From contig JBNGIO010006142.1 in assembly GCA_049999805.1 (NCBI GenBank), positions 113,493 through 159,314 on the forward strand: 45,822 nt of DNA. Direction: 5' to 3'. Shown piece by piece: positions 20,417 through 32,264 of this stretch (its first letter is position 1; every line of letters begins with the position of its first letter). This stretch comes from Folioceros fuciformis (lineage: Eukaryota > Anthocerotophyta > Anthocerotopsida > Anthocerotales). The translations under genes were made by a program, and so were the position numbers. A model generated the notes under the pieces. It was given only the letters and a program-made list of their open reading frames with translations. It was not told where the DNA came from and searched no databases.

Positions 20417-21586
20417 TCAAGCAGGGGGACTCAGGCTCTGTGCCGTTTGCTCAACTCTGTTGAGGGGAGAACGCAGACGTCCAGTAGCGTCCACTTTGGG
20501 TAAAATCTTCAAAGGGGGGCGGGCAGGCTGAGGAAGCAGCCTGCCTTTCTTCTCGAACCAGGCGGGGTCTAGGAGAGCCTTCAGACCGAGATCATTGTAA
20601 TGCACTCTGGTGACAGTGCCTCCAGCTGCTTCCACTGCAGCCTTAGCTCGCTCAGAAACTCGGCTGACCTGAAAGCTTTCACTTGGTTAGTATGCAAGTC
20701 CACCTTCACCAACGGGGCATCGGCGTGGGGAACTGGCAACCATGAGAGTACCTCAAAATTGATGGGAAGGTTAAACTGCTGTGATCCCTTGCCTAGCAAC
20801 TTCACACCATCCTTGATACTCTTCCCCACAGCACCAGCTTCCTGTGGAATGTGAGGTCAGTAGATGTGAAGCTAAGACAGGAGCAAAGCTTGCATTTCAA
20901 GGACGGATATCTTTCAGCACCTTCAACGTTTTCATGGTCACCAGCTCAGAAGGATTGAGGCGGCCTTTCTTCACAAGATCTGTAATGGTCTCCAAGTTCA
21001 CTGGCTGTGCTGCACCATACCACCATGACCACACTTGTTCTCAGACCCATTTCCAAACAGTGGCTGCGCCGACCAAGAAACAGCACGATCAAGATGCCCA
21101 TGCCAAGCCAGATGGAGAGCCATGCCATCCAATCTCGTTTCAATCCATGCAAGCTTTCTTCCACCCTAACCCTATCCGGAGAACTGTGCATGCCTTGAAG
21201 GACTGCCCGAACCGGTTGTTGAATCCACGCTTGGGAATGCGAAGACGGAGAGGCGTCTGGCCACCCTCGAACCCTATCCTGGGGTTCCGCCCGCTACGTG
21301 CTTTTTGCCCCTTATGCCCCCTCCCCGCAGTCTTCCCTTTCCCAGACCCAATACCACGCCCCAGCCGCGTCTTGGGCTGCCTGGCACCGTCATTGTCCCG
21401 CAGCGAATTAAGCGGCAGCAAGCCCTCTGCAGGAATGGTTTGCCCCTCCTTTAGCTTCACCAGCCTGTAAGACCGACAGCCTGCCCAGCTCCCTCCACGA
21501 AACGCCGTTGCAACGTCTCCCACCACCGGATTATTCCGGGCAATCAAGCCCTGCATAAGCAGTCTCCCGATCCCCCGCCTCCTCAT
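20417..21586 (-). CDS. Ribosomal protein L15, mitochondrial type
   Basis: Four exons in coding order: 21586-21194, 21004-20921, 20841-20752, 20668-20417; 272 aa. It is a bacterial-type uL15 of the large subunit. The glycine-rich N-terminal region is intact ([20 protein letters not shown]), followed by [20 protein letters not shown] and, in exon 4, [14 protein letters not shown] and [20 protein letters not shown]. The last segment and the C-terminal extension match plant mitochondrial L15 (Arabidopsis At5g64670 type) better than plastid L15. The first ~50 residues are Arg-rich and fit a mitochondrial presequence. The first intron uses a GC donor (AAG|GCATGC). No GT alternative keeps the conserved alignment, and with GC the protein aligns without gaps. 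Confidence 0.93.
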
Positions 21587-22326
21587 GCTTCCTGAAATTT
21601 CAAGCTCAGGCCTGCAGCAACCTCATCCTCCTCGAACTCCACACGCAGATCACGCATCCATCCCCAGACTGCTCGCCTGGAAGCACGGCACCTTTCCCGT
21701 CGATGCACTAAAAAGAAACACTATCCCGCTCAAAAAATGCCCGTTTCACACAAGCACCACACAGTCATAGGAAAGTAGCGCATGTGCATATACTTATGTA
21801 TGTGTGCACACAGAGATGGGGAGGTCCCCTGGGATGTGTAGCGTATGTATGGATGTCGGTCAATCTTGAATGTATGGATGTCTGGTGTCTACCTATGAAG
21901 TGCTGTTGGTTGGAAGCCCATCTGTTTCGTGTCTAGCAATTTAACGACGAACGACGAACGTTGACCGAACCTCAAGGGGCCTGGGGACGCGGAGCGTGCC
22001 GGGAAGGGCAGAGCGATTCCGCGTATCGTCATTCGGGCTCTATCGGGGCAGTCCGGGCGAGACGACTGAAGGAATCAGAATGTGAGACTGCGGGTTTCCG
22101 GAACTGAAGCGAGTCGCCGCTAGGCTGGCTCGGGGAAATCTCGAGCTAGCATTGCAGGATTACTGAGGCCAGAGATCTGAGGCGGGAGCGGCTGCTGACG
22201 GCAGTTTCAAGGCGATTTTGTGCGTTATCGGATTCCACAGCTGCGGTTGGTTGTAGCAGGCCTGATCTGCGCTGCCGTGGTTTTGTTTTGTGGAATTCTG
22301 GTGTAGGAGCTTGGGAAGGAGGCAGG
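21587..22326. other. Divergent intergenic region, L15 / prolyl 4-hydroxylase
   Basis: Holds the promoters of two divergent genes. There is a short GT-rich patch (TATGTATGTGTGCACACA near 21795) and the loose repeat TGTATGGATGTC near 21847-21880. No gene recognised. Confidence 0.5.
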
Positions 22327-23232
22327 ATGAGGACGAGGAACCGGAGGCACGGCGGGTGGGGGGCACGTTCTCCGTGGACGCTGGTGCTGGTTTTGTTGAT
22401 GATTTTGTCCTCGTTTCTGCTCGTGTTGCTAGTGCTGGGGATCGTAGGAGTTCCGCCAGGGTTGGATGGGACCGGGGAAGGTGCTAAGGGGGCAGAGGTG
22501 GCTCTGCATCTGCCTGGCGTGGTGAACGCGGTGGCGCATGCGCAGAAGGGTGTGCAGCATGAGCATGAGGAGGGCGGGCCGAGGAAGAGGTGGACCGAGG
22601 TTTTGTCCTGGGAGCCCAGGGCTTTCCTGTACCACAATTTTCTGACGAAGGAGGAATGCGAGCATCTGATCGGCTTGGCTTCGCCAACCATGGTGAAGTC
22701 CACAGTGGTGGATAGTTCCACGGGTCGGAGCAAGGATAGCAGGGTTAGGACGAGCTCGGGGACGTTTTTGGATAGGGGTCAGGATGCTGTGGTTTCAGAG
22801 ATTGAGCGGAGAATTGCAGAGTTCACTTTTGTGCCGGTTGAGCACGGAGAAGGGTTGCAGGTGCTGCACTATGAAGTGGGGCAGAAGTATGAGGCTCATT
22901 TCGACTACTTTCATGACACCGTCAACACCAAGAATGGTGGCCAGAGGATTGCCACTCTGCTCATGTATTTGAGTGATGTGGAGGCTGGAGGGGAAACGGT
23001 CTTCCCTGCAGCCAAGACGAATAATACTCTAGAAGGGTACGAGATGTCGGAGTGTGGACATTCGGGGCTCGCTGTGCGGCCTGTCATGGGTGATGCTTTA
23101 CTCTTTTGGAGTATGACGCCAGAAGCTCAGCTGGATCCTACCAGCTTGCATGGGGGATGTCCAGTTATCAAGGGCAACAAATGGTCGGCGACTAAGTGGA
23201 TGCATCTTCAACAGTATGCTATGCGTAATTAA
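22327..23232 (+). CDS. Prolyl 4-hydroxylase, membrane-anchored, intronless
   Basis: Single open frame of 301 aa; the start is the first ATG before the membrane anchor. Residues 1-15 are basic and about 17-40 are a hydrophobic anchor (LVLVLLMILSSFLLVLLVLG), giving a type II protein of ER or Golgi. The 2-oxoglutarate/Fe(II) dioxygenase domain starts near FLYHNFLTKEECEHLI. Iron ligands are His191 and Asp193 (AHFDYFHD) and His275 (SLHGGCPV); Lys285 (KGNKW) should bind 2-oxoglutarate. The enzyme hydroxylates prolines of cell-wall glycoproteins such as extensins and AGPs before arabinosylation. There is no C-terminal ShKT domain. Plant P4H genes of this class usually have several introns; here there is none, which suggests origin by retroposition. 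Confidence 0.94.
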   Translation: MRTRNRRHGGWGARSPWTLVLVLLMILSSFLLVLLVLGIVGVPPGLDGTGEGAKGAEVALHLPGVVNAVAHAQKGVQHEHEEGGPRKRWTEVLSWEPRAFLYHNFLTKEECEHLIGLASPTMVKSTVVDSSTGRSKDSRVRTSSGTFLDRGQDAVVSEIERRIAEFTFVPVEHGEGLQVLHYEVGQKYEAHFDYFHDTVNTKNGGQRIATLLMYLSDVEAGGETVFPAAKTNNTLEGYEMSECGHSGLAVRPVMGDALLFWSMTPEAQLDPTSLHGGCPVIKGNKWSATKWMHLQQYAMRN

Positions 23233-23558
23233 GCTTGCCATTGTCTTGGCCACGGCATTCATAACGGAGCACAGCAATATTTGTCTGTGGGAGATCCAGG
23301 CAGTATTCAACTTCTTTTTGCTCCTGAAGATACTTACAAGGAGGTTGGAGAGGAGGCGTTGGAGGATACTAGCATGAGATATGCGGGGGAGTAAGGAGCT
23401 AGTGAGGACTCTCTCTAGATGTCAGCTCTGTGCGATATGATTTAAGACATTGGAAACGCACCCTTCCAAGCAGTCCCTCGTCACACCCGTTCCCAATCCC
23501 TTGAGCTCGGAATTCGTATTGCTTGGATGTGGTGTGATAAGCTTTGAACACCTACTAG
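23233..23558. other. Convergent intergenic region, P4H / MSH2
   Basis: The 3' flanks of two genes facing each other. Nothing else recognised. Confidence 0.5.
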
Positions 23559-26500
23559 CTACAAAAACTGCTGTAACCAGCCATTATCCTTGGCATCCTC
23601 ATCCAAAGCTGCTTTCAGTTTTGCTACCTCTTGTACTGCCTTCTCGGGATCCATTTTGTCGAGCGGTAAAGCGGCGAAATCTTGTAAGAATTTTTTAGCC
23701 CGTTGGGAGCTTAGTGTAATTTCATCACGACTGCAGACACGCTTTCGCTTCGAGCCAGCCTGTGAACAGCGTCAACAGACGTGATTCGTTAATACATTGA
23801 ATTTCTGACGACCTTTCATGAAAGCCAGATGTCGTCTTACCCCAAATACCATCTCATCATCCTTAGCTTGTGCAGTGTGATCGCGGGAAAAATTTTCAAG
23901 CTCGGCAGCTTTTGCTCTGGCAACAGCCAGCACTGCCTCTGGAAAATGAGCGTACTCAGCAACATGTATACCAAAACTTCGGTCGCAAGCCCCTTCCTCC
24001 ACCTGCCCACGAGAAACAACCGACATGAAACTACCAGATGTCCTTGCACATGTTTGAATCGTCTGTCAAAATTGGAATCAAATAGTACCTTATACAGCAT
24101 GACTAACTTCCCGGATTTTTCGTCTATCTCAGCTGTGACATGGTAGTTAGCCACACCTGAAGGTTGACTTAGAAATTGTTCTTCTGGATTGGCCATAGCA
24201 GTCAGTTCGTGAAAATGAGTTGCGAATAACGTGGGTGCTCGAGTCACCTCCACTATGTATTCACAAATAGCCCTCGCTAACCCTGTAGGTACACGCATCC
24301 ATTAAACTAGTGGAGCAGGAAACTTGTGCCGGAAAATATTTCGCTGAACGCATTCAAATAAAATAAGTCAACCTGATCAAGGACTTACCATATCCATCGT
24401 ACGTGGAAGTACCCCGACCGAGCTCATCGATAATGATCAAGGATCTGTCAGTAGCTGTTTTCAGAATTGCAGCTGTTTCCAGCATTTCTGCCATGAAGGT
24501 TGAAACTCCCCTCAGCTGCATCATCGGCACTACATAAGGAACTCCTGCACTTCTGCAGATGCGACTGCATCACGAAAAACAAGATTTTGCTGCACTCCTT
24601 TATCATGGACAAGCATTCGAATCTAGGATCATGGGTGCACCTGACAGTCCCCTGCTCCAACTCGAGCAAAGACACAATCACGGATGCTAATATCTGCACT
24701 TTCACAGGGCACAAAGCAGCCAACCTGAGCCAGTAAGACATTTACTCCAACCTGAAACACAAGACCAACAGTGGGGTCAGAAAATTGACTGCTTTACACA
24801 TCGTGACATTGCTGTTAAATCAGAACCCAGTAGGCTAACCTGACGAATGAATGTGGATTTACCGCCCATATTTGGACCTGTAACAATCTGAAACCAGCTC
24901 TTGCCCCTGACCTGTAGAAAGGGTACTAACAAACTTTATTTCCAGCACAAATGACGAAGCTGAAACTGATTACCATACAGGAATTGGAGAGGAAAAAAAT
25001 GTACCAAACAACAGTCATTGGGAATGAAGTTAACAGTTTCCTGTGCCTCAACACAGGGATGGCGACTACCTCTCAAAACAATGTCTCCTTCACTCTGCAA
25101 AATCCCAGAAAGGGTTAGCAGATAGTTCGCAGATAATGGGCAAAAGCAAATTTCACATCGCACAGTTTCACGTACCCCCAAAGTCATGGATGGCCGAGTA
25201 TATGGCGTCGGACTAGAAACGGCAAGGTCAGAAAAACTCAAGAGCACATCCATGTCGGCTAAAAGCGATGCAACGCCCTCAAATACCTGTACGCTTGAGT
25301 GTGTTAATCGAAGTGACTATATGCAAAAAAAAAAAGTTACGTCACCCAATCTGGCCAGAGCTCTCGGCCGAAGTGAGCGAGGAAAAACAGAAACTTGTAT
25401 GGACATATTATCAAAAGTCCTACAGGATATTACAACCTAACCAAACGGACCACAACAATGAGGCATTTGAAACAGCCAGCACGCTTGCCTTGCCATACAT
25501 CACAGTAGGAGTAGAATTAATGCACTCACTTCCACAAAAGTAGCTGCCACTTCGACCACCTTGTTTACAAGCTCTCGCTGGCGACTTGCATACTCCTCAG
25601 TCATTTGAGTGAACTGCTCACTTAGCCGTCTCAACTTTGAGCTTGTGAACTTTATACCATCCTTTCGCGTCTCCAGGGTAATATACTGAGAGCTAAGTTT
25701 TTTACGCACTTTCACCTCCTCCTTCTTGGTTATTCTCAAGACATAACCCCACTGAGAAGTTTTGTCCAACTTCAGCGTCTTTTCCGCTGAAAGATCCAGA
25801 TCATCGGCTGCTTGTTTGTGCACTGCCTGGATCTGACTTTCCACCTTATCTCTGGCTGCCTTCAGGTCCTGCAAACTGCTGTCATATCCTGGAGCTATCA
25901 TGTATTCACCCATTTCAAGTTGCTCTAAGTCAACAGCTGCCTCAACAAGGCCATCATACTTCCCAAGATGGTCAGGAGCAGTCCACACTTCCAGAGCTTC
26001 TGTGTAGCGCTTTTGCAAGTGTGACTGAAATTCACCTTCATAGTGGCTGAGCACATCCTTGATGAATGGCAACCTTATGCTTGCCTGTCCAAATGAAAGA
26101 CAGTGATAAGCCTTCAAGGAGACGAGATCAAACACCAATCCCTTTGGAACAAAGCTGGCACAAAACGCTGCAAAACACAAGCATCGCAATCCGACAGCAA
26201 AGGCACAACCAGGTAGCAGATTCACCTGGTAGAGCTTTACAACATCTTGCAGGCTAGCTTTCCGTCTCTCAATTTTCCGTATTAGCCGTTCAATGTCAGG
26301 AATCCGTTTTAGGTGTTGTCGCAGGTCCTGTCTCAGATCATTAGCCTCCACAAAGGCCTGCACTGTATCCAATCTCGAGAGAATGTCTTCAAGGTTCACT
26401 AGGGGTTGCTTTAACCAGTTCCTCAAGAGACGCTTCCCCATTCCTAAAGTGCACGTTCGGTTCATCAAACCGAATAAGCTGAAATACTTATTCACATCTG

Positions 26501-27880
26501 TCTTGCTCTCAAACACATTCAGCGCTCGCAAAGCAGCAGCATCCAGACGCATGTAAGTGTTGAGGCTGTATTGCTGGAAGACATACTTTCCATGATTGCT
26601 GTCATCAGAAAGTAGTTCCATGTATGCAATCAGAGCGGCAAGAGCTGTGCGTGCAACCACAGAACTATCCGCTATGTCTTTTCGCTGCTCCACAGGACCT
26701 TTCACTAGGCGGGTAAGATCCTGCTCCAAATCTTTGGCTTTGAACTGATTTCGCTTCCTTTCTGTCAGCAGTACGTTGCAACGTACTACAAGATCCTCCA
26801 GCTTCTTGCCTGCTAAATAGTTATTGTTGTCCTGGAGGGCAACACATTCTCTGCAGCCTAGTCCCACCATGGCTGACTCTAGGTTTGTGAATTGATCATC
26901 GTCAATAAACTCAGTCATGCCTAGAGTCCTTTTCGTGGTGTCAACATATGCTATACCAATGGAACGCTCATTGTCCTGGATGGTTGCACAGACAGCCATG
27001 ACAACAGGCGAATCTTGCATTTCATTGTTTGCAAAGAGAATATCCTCAAAGCTTCCCAGCTTTCCTGGGGTTCCTGATTTGACTAGTTTCCAATTTGATC
27101 CGCTTCCTTCATAGAGCTCTACAGTGTGGTCAATCCTCTCCAGCAGCAAATCACGGACAATAGTCTCAAGCATGGTTCTGCTGATGCTGATGCATTGTAG
27201 ACTGTCCGAGCCACTTCCAAGCCGACGAAGGGCTGACGTAGTCTTATAGTATTCATTCGCAATGAAAACAGCTTCGTCCCCATGAGCTGTATAGTAATCC
27301 TAGAAAACGTCCAACAGGCGAGTAAAATGATGAGGAATGAGGTGGCTGGTGTAGTACCAGCAGCACATGCAAAGGCAAAGGAAAGCCAACAGACAAACTG
27401 AACAATGCTAAGGGAAAGGACAGCTAATGCTGCCCGAGCATTTGCCAATTTAAGAGCCAATTACATATGCTGTAGTACCATACCTTGCGATCAAAGAATC
27501 GAATGACTTGACAATCCTGAAACAACGATTGCAATAAACAGTAAGGCGGCAGACAGAACTACATTGCAATGGAACGAAATTTTCCGGAGCCAGAAATTCA
27601 AGGCTTGCCTCCGGAAGCTTTCGAAAAAACCCTATGAATCCTTGAGCTTGCTTGGAATCTGAGCACACGTCAAAGGTCGCTATTAGGAAAAAAAAAAATC
27701 CAACCAGACTGCAGCCACCTATTCCTAACAAGACCAGATATTGCAGCCAGCGTGAATCTCTCTCCGCTGCAAACAGGGCCCGAATCTAGCTCACAATTTC
27801 AATACTCAAGCATGCCCATACACAATGTAGTTCTCACCTAATTTCAGTTCAGGCAACTTCGCTGCCTCATCGGATTCCAT
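23559..27880 (-). CDS. MSH2: DNA mismatch repair protein MSH2
   Basis: Thirteen exons in coding order: 27880-27838, 27658-27609, 27516-27484, 27299-26226, 26084-25530, 25286-25176, 25094-25005, 24911-24840, 24751-24641, 24515-24389, 24282-24089, 24002-23841, 23759-23559; 940 aa (Arabidopsis MSH2 is 937). MSH2 is the shared subunit of the nuclear MutS-alpha, -beta and plant -gamma mismatch-recognition dimers. The start [14 protein letters not shown] and the segments [31 protein letters not shown] and [19 protein letters not shown] match the mismatch, connector, lever and clamp domains. Walker [11 protein letters not shown] is at 663-672 and Walker [16 protein letters not shown] begins at 740; [11 protein letters not shown] and [12 protein letters not shown] follow. 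The C-terminus ends NGWLQQFL. The intron after exon 2 uses a GC donor (GAG|GCAAGC). The intron after exon 4 is 141 nt and open in frame. Confidence 0.97.
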
Positions 27881-28368
27881 CGTCTCAAAGCTTCTGCCGA
27901 ACAAAATTGCGTTCGTGTAGGGGCCCGATTCGACTACTTAACCGTTGTTTGCAAACAGTCCAGTTTCTTAGCAGAGGATCTTCTCCACAACGCTGGCGGA
28001 TTCGCACTGGAAGTCTTCACTGGAGACTAGTGTTGTAACATTGCAGCTTCCTCCAAGGGATTTGCACTTCCTAAAGTTCACTTCCCAGCTCGCGCCATCC
28101 GACGTGCGTCTACCACAGAAGAGTGATGGAGCTTTGGCGCCAAACAATGGCCGGTTCCTTTCTGCTCCCATCAAATCCATGACCCGGCCCGGTTTCAACT
28201 AACCGTGATGCACATATGTACGTACATACACATACATCAGTTCTCAACTTCTCCGTCGCCGTCTTCTCTCCTGCCACGACTGGAATGCCGTTCCGTGGTT
28301 TCATTCGTAGGTCTGTACGAGCACACATATACTCCGTATTACTCACACGTATGAGACGAGCCTAGGAA
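27881..28368. promoter_or_regulatory. Divergent promoter region, MSH2 / ALG8
   Basis: 488 bp between two divergent start codons, holding both promoters. An open frame at 27968-28198 (minus) shows nothing recognisable. Confidence 0.45.
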
Positions 28369-30302
28369 ATGGCGACGTCGACGACCATGGACAAGGTGGT
28401 GGGCAGAAGCTGGCATGATCTGCTACGCGTTGCAGCCTTTGCAACTTGCATCAAGCTGCTGCTGGTGCCCAGCTACCGCAGCACTGACTTTGAGGTGCAC
28501 CGGCACTGGCTTGCCATCACCCACTCTCTCCCTTTCAGACAGTGGTACAGCGATGAAAGCAGCGAGTGGACGCTGGATTACCCTCCCTTCTTTGCCTGGT
28601 TCGAGAAATTCCTGTCTGTGTTGGGGCGGCTGGTGGACCCCAAGATGGTCGACCTCTCACAGGGCTCAAATTATGCCACCGATGAGGTGATTCTTTTTCA
28701 GAGGATCACAGTGATGGCAGCTGACGTGGTTTTGTACTACGGTGTTTGGAAATGTACTCGGGTTCTGTCCGATCCGCAGAGAGCTCTCGTCTATGTGGCA
28801 GTGGTGCTGTCCCCAGGGCTCCTCATGGTGGATCATATCCACTTTCAGTATAATGGGTTCCTTTTAGGAATCCTGCTCACCTCGGTAGGGTTCTTGACGG
28901 AGGGAAATGATGTGGCCGGGGCCGTCTCATTTGCTGTACTGGTGTGCTTCAAGCATCTATTTGCAGTCGCTGGACCAGTGTATTTTGTCTACCTTCTCAG
29001 GCACTACTGCAGGGGAAGAAATAAGGTGTCAAGGTTCTTCACTCTGGGAGCAGCGGTATTGTCTGTTCTAGGAGCTGCTTTTGGGCCTTTTGCCTATCAC
29101 GGACAGGTACAGGATCCTGGCTTTCTGTCCCTTGTCTCTGACTCGAAAATCAGTTGTTTGCGGCAGGTTTGTATATTTTAGACCTGTCTTGAGCAGATTA
29201 TGTGCTGAATCTGAGGCTGTAGGATTTTCCCTGTGTTTTGTGTATTCATTGACCTGGACCCGACAGATTGCTCAAGTACTCAAAAGGCTCTTCCCTTTTG
29301 GCAGAGGACTATGTCATGCTTACTGGGCTCCTAACTTTTGGGCTCTCTACAACATGACGGACAAAGTGCTGGGTATTGCATTTCGTAAACTGGGGTTTCA
29401 TGTGCACAGTGCAACGGCAGGCTTGACAGGAGGGCTGGTTGGCGACTTCTCGCCTTATGCTGTACTGCCACAGGTTCTCATCGTCCGTTGTCATACGTGT
29501 TGATTCTTCGTGTCTGTAGCAACCTGCTTCAGACTATGCAGCTCAGGTAACAACTTTTTGTGCAGGTCACTCCAGCCATGACCATGATCCTGGTTCTTTT
29601 GGCAATGCTGCCTTGTCTGATCAGGATTTGGAGGCATCCTATCGAAACAGAAGTTGTTAGGTGGATAACCTATGCGTACAGCTGTGGTTTCATATTCGGC
29701 TGGCATGTGCATGAAAAGGCATCCCTTCACATAGTTATACCTTTCAGCCTGATGGCTGTGAGGTCCGCCGGAGCTGCAGAGTCTTTCATCTTTCTATCCA
29801 CAGGTACGCCAACGCCCTTTCCCTTTCACTGGGAATACTGCCACTCTTCTTGCGGATAAACGTTTTTTGGTGTCGTTTTTGTGCTGCAGTATCGTACTAC
29901 TCCCTTTTCCCACTCCTCTTTGAAGCAAAAGAGTATCCTATCAAATTACTGCTTTTGGTTTTGCACACCTGGATCATCTGGCTTGCCTTCTCCAACTACT
30001 TCTCAACAAATTCAAGCCCCCATGGTGCCGATGCAAAAGATCGTGAAGCAGACGCTTCCAAAGAACCACAGCGGAACCTGGTTGACCCACAAGCCGGCAA
30101 GCTTGTGGGAACTTGTCAGCGTGCTTACCTTCTTGGCTTAATTGCGATTGAATGTTACAGCCAAGTGCTGCATCAGTTGTTGTTCAGGGAAAGATTGCCC
30201 TTCCTCCCTCTGATGCTCATTTCTGTGTACTGTAGCTTTGGCTTACTTTATTCTTGGGCAGAGCAGCTCTACGGTGTAGTCCGGTATCCGAAAGGCTATT
30301 AA
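28369..30302 (+). CDS. ALG8: ALG8, dolichyl-P-glucose alpha-1,3-glucosyltransferase
   Basis: Four exons: 28369-29106, 29267-29473, 29566-29803, 29890-30302; 531 aa (Arabidopsis ALG8 about 506). It adds the second glucose to the lipid-linked oligosaccharide in the ER lumen during N-glycan assembly. It is a many-pass membrane protein of the ALG6/ALG8 family. The luminal motif YRSTDFEVHRHWLAITHSLP contains the catalytic-position Asp of the family; SSEWTLDYPPFFAWFE, DHIHFQYNGFLLG, CFKHLFAVAGPVYFVYLLRHY, FPFGRGLCHAYWAPNFWALY and FGWHVHEKASLH follow in order. These fit ALG8 rather than ALG6. The first ATG has six extra residues before the usual start, and a second ATG seven codons later is possible. 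Confidence 0.96.
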
Positions 30303-30692
30303 GTACTACTGCCTAATGCAGTAATCCTTTTTGGGGTAAACCATTGGGCAGAGACAAACCATGTCGCGGGGGCCTTTCTTTTAAGGTGCATCGCAGAGTC
30401 CGATCATTCGGATTCTGAGTTGCGGCGTTAGCTTCAAAGAATTCTCATTTTGCTTGCCGCAGGTCCAAGCGACAACGGAAGTGTCCTGGTTCAGTGTAGT
30501 GGAAACTGAACTTTGCGTTAAGTGTATGCATACCTGGTGGAACTTGTCGGTCGAATGATCAAACGTGTATAGTCAGGGTGAGTTTCTCCGGACTAGGCCA
30601 TGGCGTTGCTCGTTCGCGCATCGAACCTGCTGCAAGCTACATTGTTCGTATGTGAAAGCTCCCATTAAAAAGGAGACAGATTTGAAGCATTC
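30303..30692. other. Intergenic region, ALG8 to APO
   Basis: The 3' flank of ALG8 and the promoter of the APO gene. No coding sequence that I can support. Confidence 0.5.
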
Positions 30693-32264
30693 ATGGCGGC
30701 CTTGTTCCGAGGTTGCTCCGCGCTGCTACTCCGCTTTCCTTCTGTTCCGTCATCTACAGCCTGGGATGTTTGCTCTCCCACCGCTGGTCGGGCGCCCCAC
30801 CGAAGTTGTGGTCGACTCGTGACGCCGTTAGTTTGGGAGTGGGGGGAATTGAGCAGGAGGTGGCAGGGCCATGCATTGCCTTGGAGCAGAATAGTGCAGG
30901 CGCGAAATAGACCTAGGGGCAGGCTGATTGCCACAGCTGTGGCTGCGGAGGAAAGGAGGCGCTACCCTCAGAATGAAGACTTCGCGCCGGTGCTTCCCAA
31001 GAGGAAGAAGAAGCCGTATCTGAATGGTGATAAGCCGCAGAGGCGCAAGCAGAAAGGCAGGATGATGGCGATACTGAAGAAAATGGCTCCGAACAACGGC
31101 CTTCTTGTGAAAAATCTCATCCCCGTTGCACACGATGTGATGATGGCTAGAGCTACCGTCGTGGAAGGTGTCACCAGGCTTCTGACGGTTCATTCTGTCA
31201 AGGCTTGCAGGTACTTAGAATGGAAAGTGGAGCACTTATGTTGTGAAGGATTCCTCTTTGGAAGTGGCTTGGAAAGCGTCTAACCCGGTCTCTTCAGGTT
31301 CTGTCCAGAGGTTCATGTTGGACCAATCGGACATCTGATCAAAGACTGTCAAGGCATCAAAGCCAGCCGCAGGAGCGGGCAGCATGAGTGGTGCGCAGGG
31401 GAGATTTCGGATGTCATTGCTCCCGTGGAGTCATATCACATGTTGGACAGGTTAGGTCGGCCGGTGTCGCATGACGAGAGGTTCGATGTGGAAAGAATTC
31501 CTGCAGTTGTGGAACTTTGCATCCAAGCTGGAGTTGAGTTGCCAGGGTATCCTACTGTTAGGAGGACGCAACCTGTCCGCAGCACCGAGAGGTACCGGAT
31601 GTTCGCACCTCCTCCACCCGAGTGGACTGACGAGGCTATCGGACAGTCACCTTTACGGGTGTTGGAAAGGTCTCCACCTTCGGGGGATGAGGATGCGCAT
31701 TGGGAGGAGGATGATTCTGGAAGCGACAATTCAGACGAAGAGGATCCCGAAGCTATGCTAAGTCAAGTGTCACAAGACTCTGCTGAAGACGACTCCCATT
31801 CCATATTTCTCTCTTGGACTGAAGCAGACAACATTGAGGACGAGGACGACGTTCGCACCATAGCAACCAAGACTCTCAGAGCTTGGGAGAAGATGAGGAG
31901 AGGATGCCAGAGACTCATGTCCAGGTACCGTGTGCGAGCATGTGGATACTGCCCCGAAGTCCAGGTCGGACCACGGGGCCACAAAGCAAGAAACTGCGGT
32001 GCATTCAAGCATCAGTGGAGAAACGGGCAACATGGATGGCAAGCAGCTAGCCTGGACGAGCTCATCCCGCCTAAGTATGTGTGGCATGTAGTTGACATGA
32101 AAAATCCACTCCTCACCAATCACTACCGCAAGTTCTATGGACAGACTCCTGCTGTGGTGGAACTCTGCGCACAAGCTGGAGCAGACATTCCCGACGAGTA
32201 CAAGCCCAAGCTCCGGCTTGATGTCGTAATTCCTGACTTGGAGGAGATGGACTTAGTGGTTTGA
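30693..32264 (+). CDS. APO protein (accumulation of photosystem one), plastid-targeted
   Basis: Two exons, 30693-31210 and 31298-32264; 494 aa. APO proteins are plant-specific organellar RNA-binding proteins; APO1 helps splice plastid group II introns and is required for photosystem I and 4Fe-4S cluster complexes. Two APO motifs are present, each with Cys-x2-Cys ... His ... Cys that bind zinc: Cys172, Cys175, His185, Cys190 and Cys388, Cys391, His401, Cys406. Each is followed by the GQHEW or GQHGW segment and by PAVVELCxQAG. A basic region KRKKKPYLNGDKPQRRKQKG lies before motif 1, as in the family. The N-terminal ~80 residues are Arg/Ser-rich and fit a transit peptide. Between the motifs is an acidic stretch (about 290-350) that is variable among members. 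Whether this is APO1 or another paralogue cannot be decided by eye. Confidence 0.93.

Noticed and set aside
25500-27173. 557-aa uninterrupted reading frame as the true MSH2 exon
   Set aside because: The 141-nt segment 26085-26225 has good splice sites, and its peptide has no match in MSH2, while removing it restores the conserved alignment.
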